Of a stretch of 64,000 bases of DNA, positions 62,840 to 64,000 are shown piece after piece. Positions within the stretch are counted from its first letter, which is position 1, and each line of letters begins with the position of its first letter. The stretch is from Allopusillimonas ginsengisoli (GTDB lineage: Bacteria > Pseudomonadota > Gammaproteobacteria > Burkholderiales > Burkholderiaceae_B). The stretch spans positions 124,001 through 188,000 of the forward strand of contig RAPG01000007.1 in NCBI GenBank assembly GCA_005239165.1, written 5' to 3'. Position numbers and translations under genes: made by a program. The notes under the pieces were generated by a model. It was given only the letters and a program-made list of their open reading frames with translations. It made no database searches and was not told the origin of the DNA.

Positions 62840-64000
62840 TTATGTTATTGGCCCAGGGTTAAAGAGCACCAGATCGTTCGCGATACCCCAGTGTTCCGCC
62901 CAGGTTTTGCGGCCGCTGGCAACGTCGAGTATGCATTCGAACAGTTCCTGGCCCATGTCGTCAATGCTGGCTTCACCCGTGGCAATGCGACCTGCGTCGA
63001 TATCCATGAGATCATGCCAGCGACGCGCCAGATCTGACCGGGTGGCAACCTTAATGACTGGCACTTCAGTCAGGCCGTAGGGCGTGCCACGCCCGGTGGT
63101 AAAGATATGGACGTTCATGCCGGCAGCAACTTGCAGCGTGCCACAGACAAAATCGCCAGCAGGTGTGGCCGCGTACAGCAGGCCTTTGGTTTGTGCGCGC
63201 TCGCCGGGGCCGACTACGCCCTTGATGGCCGTGCTTCCTGATTTGACAATGGAGCCCATGGCCTTTTCCACAATATTGGACAAGCCACCACGTTTGTTTC
63301 CGGGCGTGGTGTTGGCGCTGCGGTCGGCACCGCCGTGTTGCAGGTAATCGTCGTACCAGGCCATCTCGCGCACCAGATCGCGGGCCACTTCAGGCGTGGC
63401 GGCGCGTGCCGTGAGCTGGTCGATGCCGTCGCGAACTTCGGTCACTTCTGAAAACATCACTGTGGCACCTGCACGCACCAGCAGGTCACTGGCGTGTCCC
63501 ACAGCAGGATTTGCGGTGGCTCCTGAAAACGCATCGCTGCCGCCGCATTGCACGCCCACTACAAGTTCGGATGCAGGGCAGGTCTCGCGACGGCGACGAT
63601 TCAGACGCTCAAGATGGGTATCAGCCATCGCCAGAATAGAATCAATCATGGAGCCAAAGCCAACATGCTCATTGTCCTGCAGCCGGATCAGATCAGGGTG
63701 GGGGCCGGGCTGTCCATCGAAGCGGTCGGGCAGCATACGCTCGGGCTGCAGTTTTTCGCAGCCCAGACTTACCACCATGACTTCGCCCCCAAAATTTGGA
63801 TTTTGTGCAATGTGGCGCAGTGTGCGTATCGGTATGGATGCGCCCGGTGCGTCAATGGCCACGCCACAGCCATAGCCGTGGCGCAGAGCCACGACGCCAT
63901 CTACGTTGGGGTAGCGCGGCAACAGTTCTTTGCGAATACGCTCAATGGCGATCTCGGCAACTCCCGCCACGCATTGAACCGTCATGGCGATGGCCAGAAT
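62840..64000 (-). CDS. garD: Galactarate dehydratase, C-terminal part (partial at right edge)
   Basis: The last 386 residues of a galactarate dehydratase of about 520 are visible; the frame is open to base 64000. Motifs include [75 protein letters not shown], and [26 protein letters not shown] [21 protein letters not shown], all of the UxaA/GarD family. GarD makes 5-dehydro-4-deoxyglucarate, the GarL substrate, from galactarate. It converges with garLR. The N-terminal SAF domain lies outside the window. Confidence 0.93.
   Translation of the reverse strand: MLAIAMTVQCVAGVAEIAIERIRKELLPRYPNVDGVVALRHGYGCGVAIDAPGASIPIRTLRHIAQNPNFGGEVMVVSLGCEKLQPERMLPDRFDGQPGPHPDLIRLQDNEHVGFGSMIDSILAMADTHLERLNRRRRETCPASELVVGVQCGGSDAFSGATANPAVGHASDLLVRAGATVMFSEVTEVRDGIDQLTARAATPEVARDLVREMAWYDDYLQHGGADRSANTTPGNKRGGLSNIVEKAMGSIVKSGSTAIKGVVGPGERAQTKGLLYAATPAGDFVCGTLQVAAGMNVHIFTTGRGTPYGLTEVPVIKVATRSDLARRWHDLMDIDAGRIATGEASIDDMGQELFECILDVASGRKTWAEHWGIANDLVLFNPGPIT

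Overview
The window looks like chromosomal DNA of a betaproteobacterium of the order Burkholderiales, most likely family Alcaligenaceae (a relative of Bordetella, Achromobacter, Advenella or Pusillimonas). The reasons are a Bug-type receptor next to a CoA-transferase end and an IclR regulator, two TRAP transporters, the gene order urtABCDE-ureDA-hupE-ureBCEFG, many small catabolic operons with their own LacI, IclR, LysR or TetR regulator, and moderately high GC by eye. The genus cannot be fixed from sequence alone. No tRNA, rRNA, insertion sequence, phage gene or CRISPR array is visible.

Layout. 1-2.7 kb: end of a CoA-transferase, an 11-bp tandem repeat, a Bug receptor, an IclR regulator and a hotdog thioesterase. 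2.8-10.2 kb: a catabolic locus with a LacI regulator divergent from a TRAP transporter, a VOC protein, a RuBisCO-like protein and a DUF1537 kinase; the last two resemble the OiaX/OiaK pair of apionate breakdown. 10.3-11.8 kb: photolyase. 12.2-20.8 kb: a family-2 glycosyltransferase facing a tightly overlapping minus-strand operon with a YnjBCD-like ABC transporter, a VTT-flavoprotein fusion, a SelD-N-terminus-like flavoprotein and a DUF2064 transferase. This is a selenodomain-associated gene set, but no radical SAM protein or SelD is in the window. A decayed SulP permease follows.

21.4-33.2 kb: urea uptake (urtABCDE) and urease (ureDABCEFG with hupE), preceded by a close match to a sigma-54 promoter. 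33.4-39 kb: MipA-like outer-membrane protein, TetR and a divergent short-chain dehydrogenase, a small lipoprotein, a DUF2254 membrane protein and a CPA1 antiporter. 39.2-49.2 kb: two convergent cell-surface signalling systems, each sigma factor, FecR and STN-domain TonB receptor, each preceded by a Fur-box-like site; the second also carries a serine hydrolase coupled to the receptor.

49.3-59.2 kb: a carboxylic-acid catabolic region with LysR, CoA-transferase, HMG-CoA-lyase-type enzyme, IclR, GMC oxidoreductase, a second TRAP transporter and a TSUP exporter. 59.3-60.2 kb: a voltage-sensor potassium channel with a zinc-ribbon tail, then a repeat-rich spacer. 60.9-64 kb: garL, garR and the facing garD for galactarate/glucarate use; garD runs off the right edge.

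How it works together: most of the window serves uptake and breakdown of organic acids and sugar acids (Bug, two TRAP systems, the gar genes, two CoA-transferases), urea nitrogen and iron. The least described parts are the VOC-RLP-kinase locus and the selenodomain-type operon.
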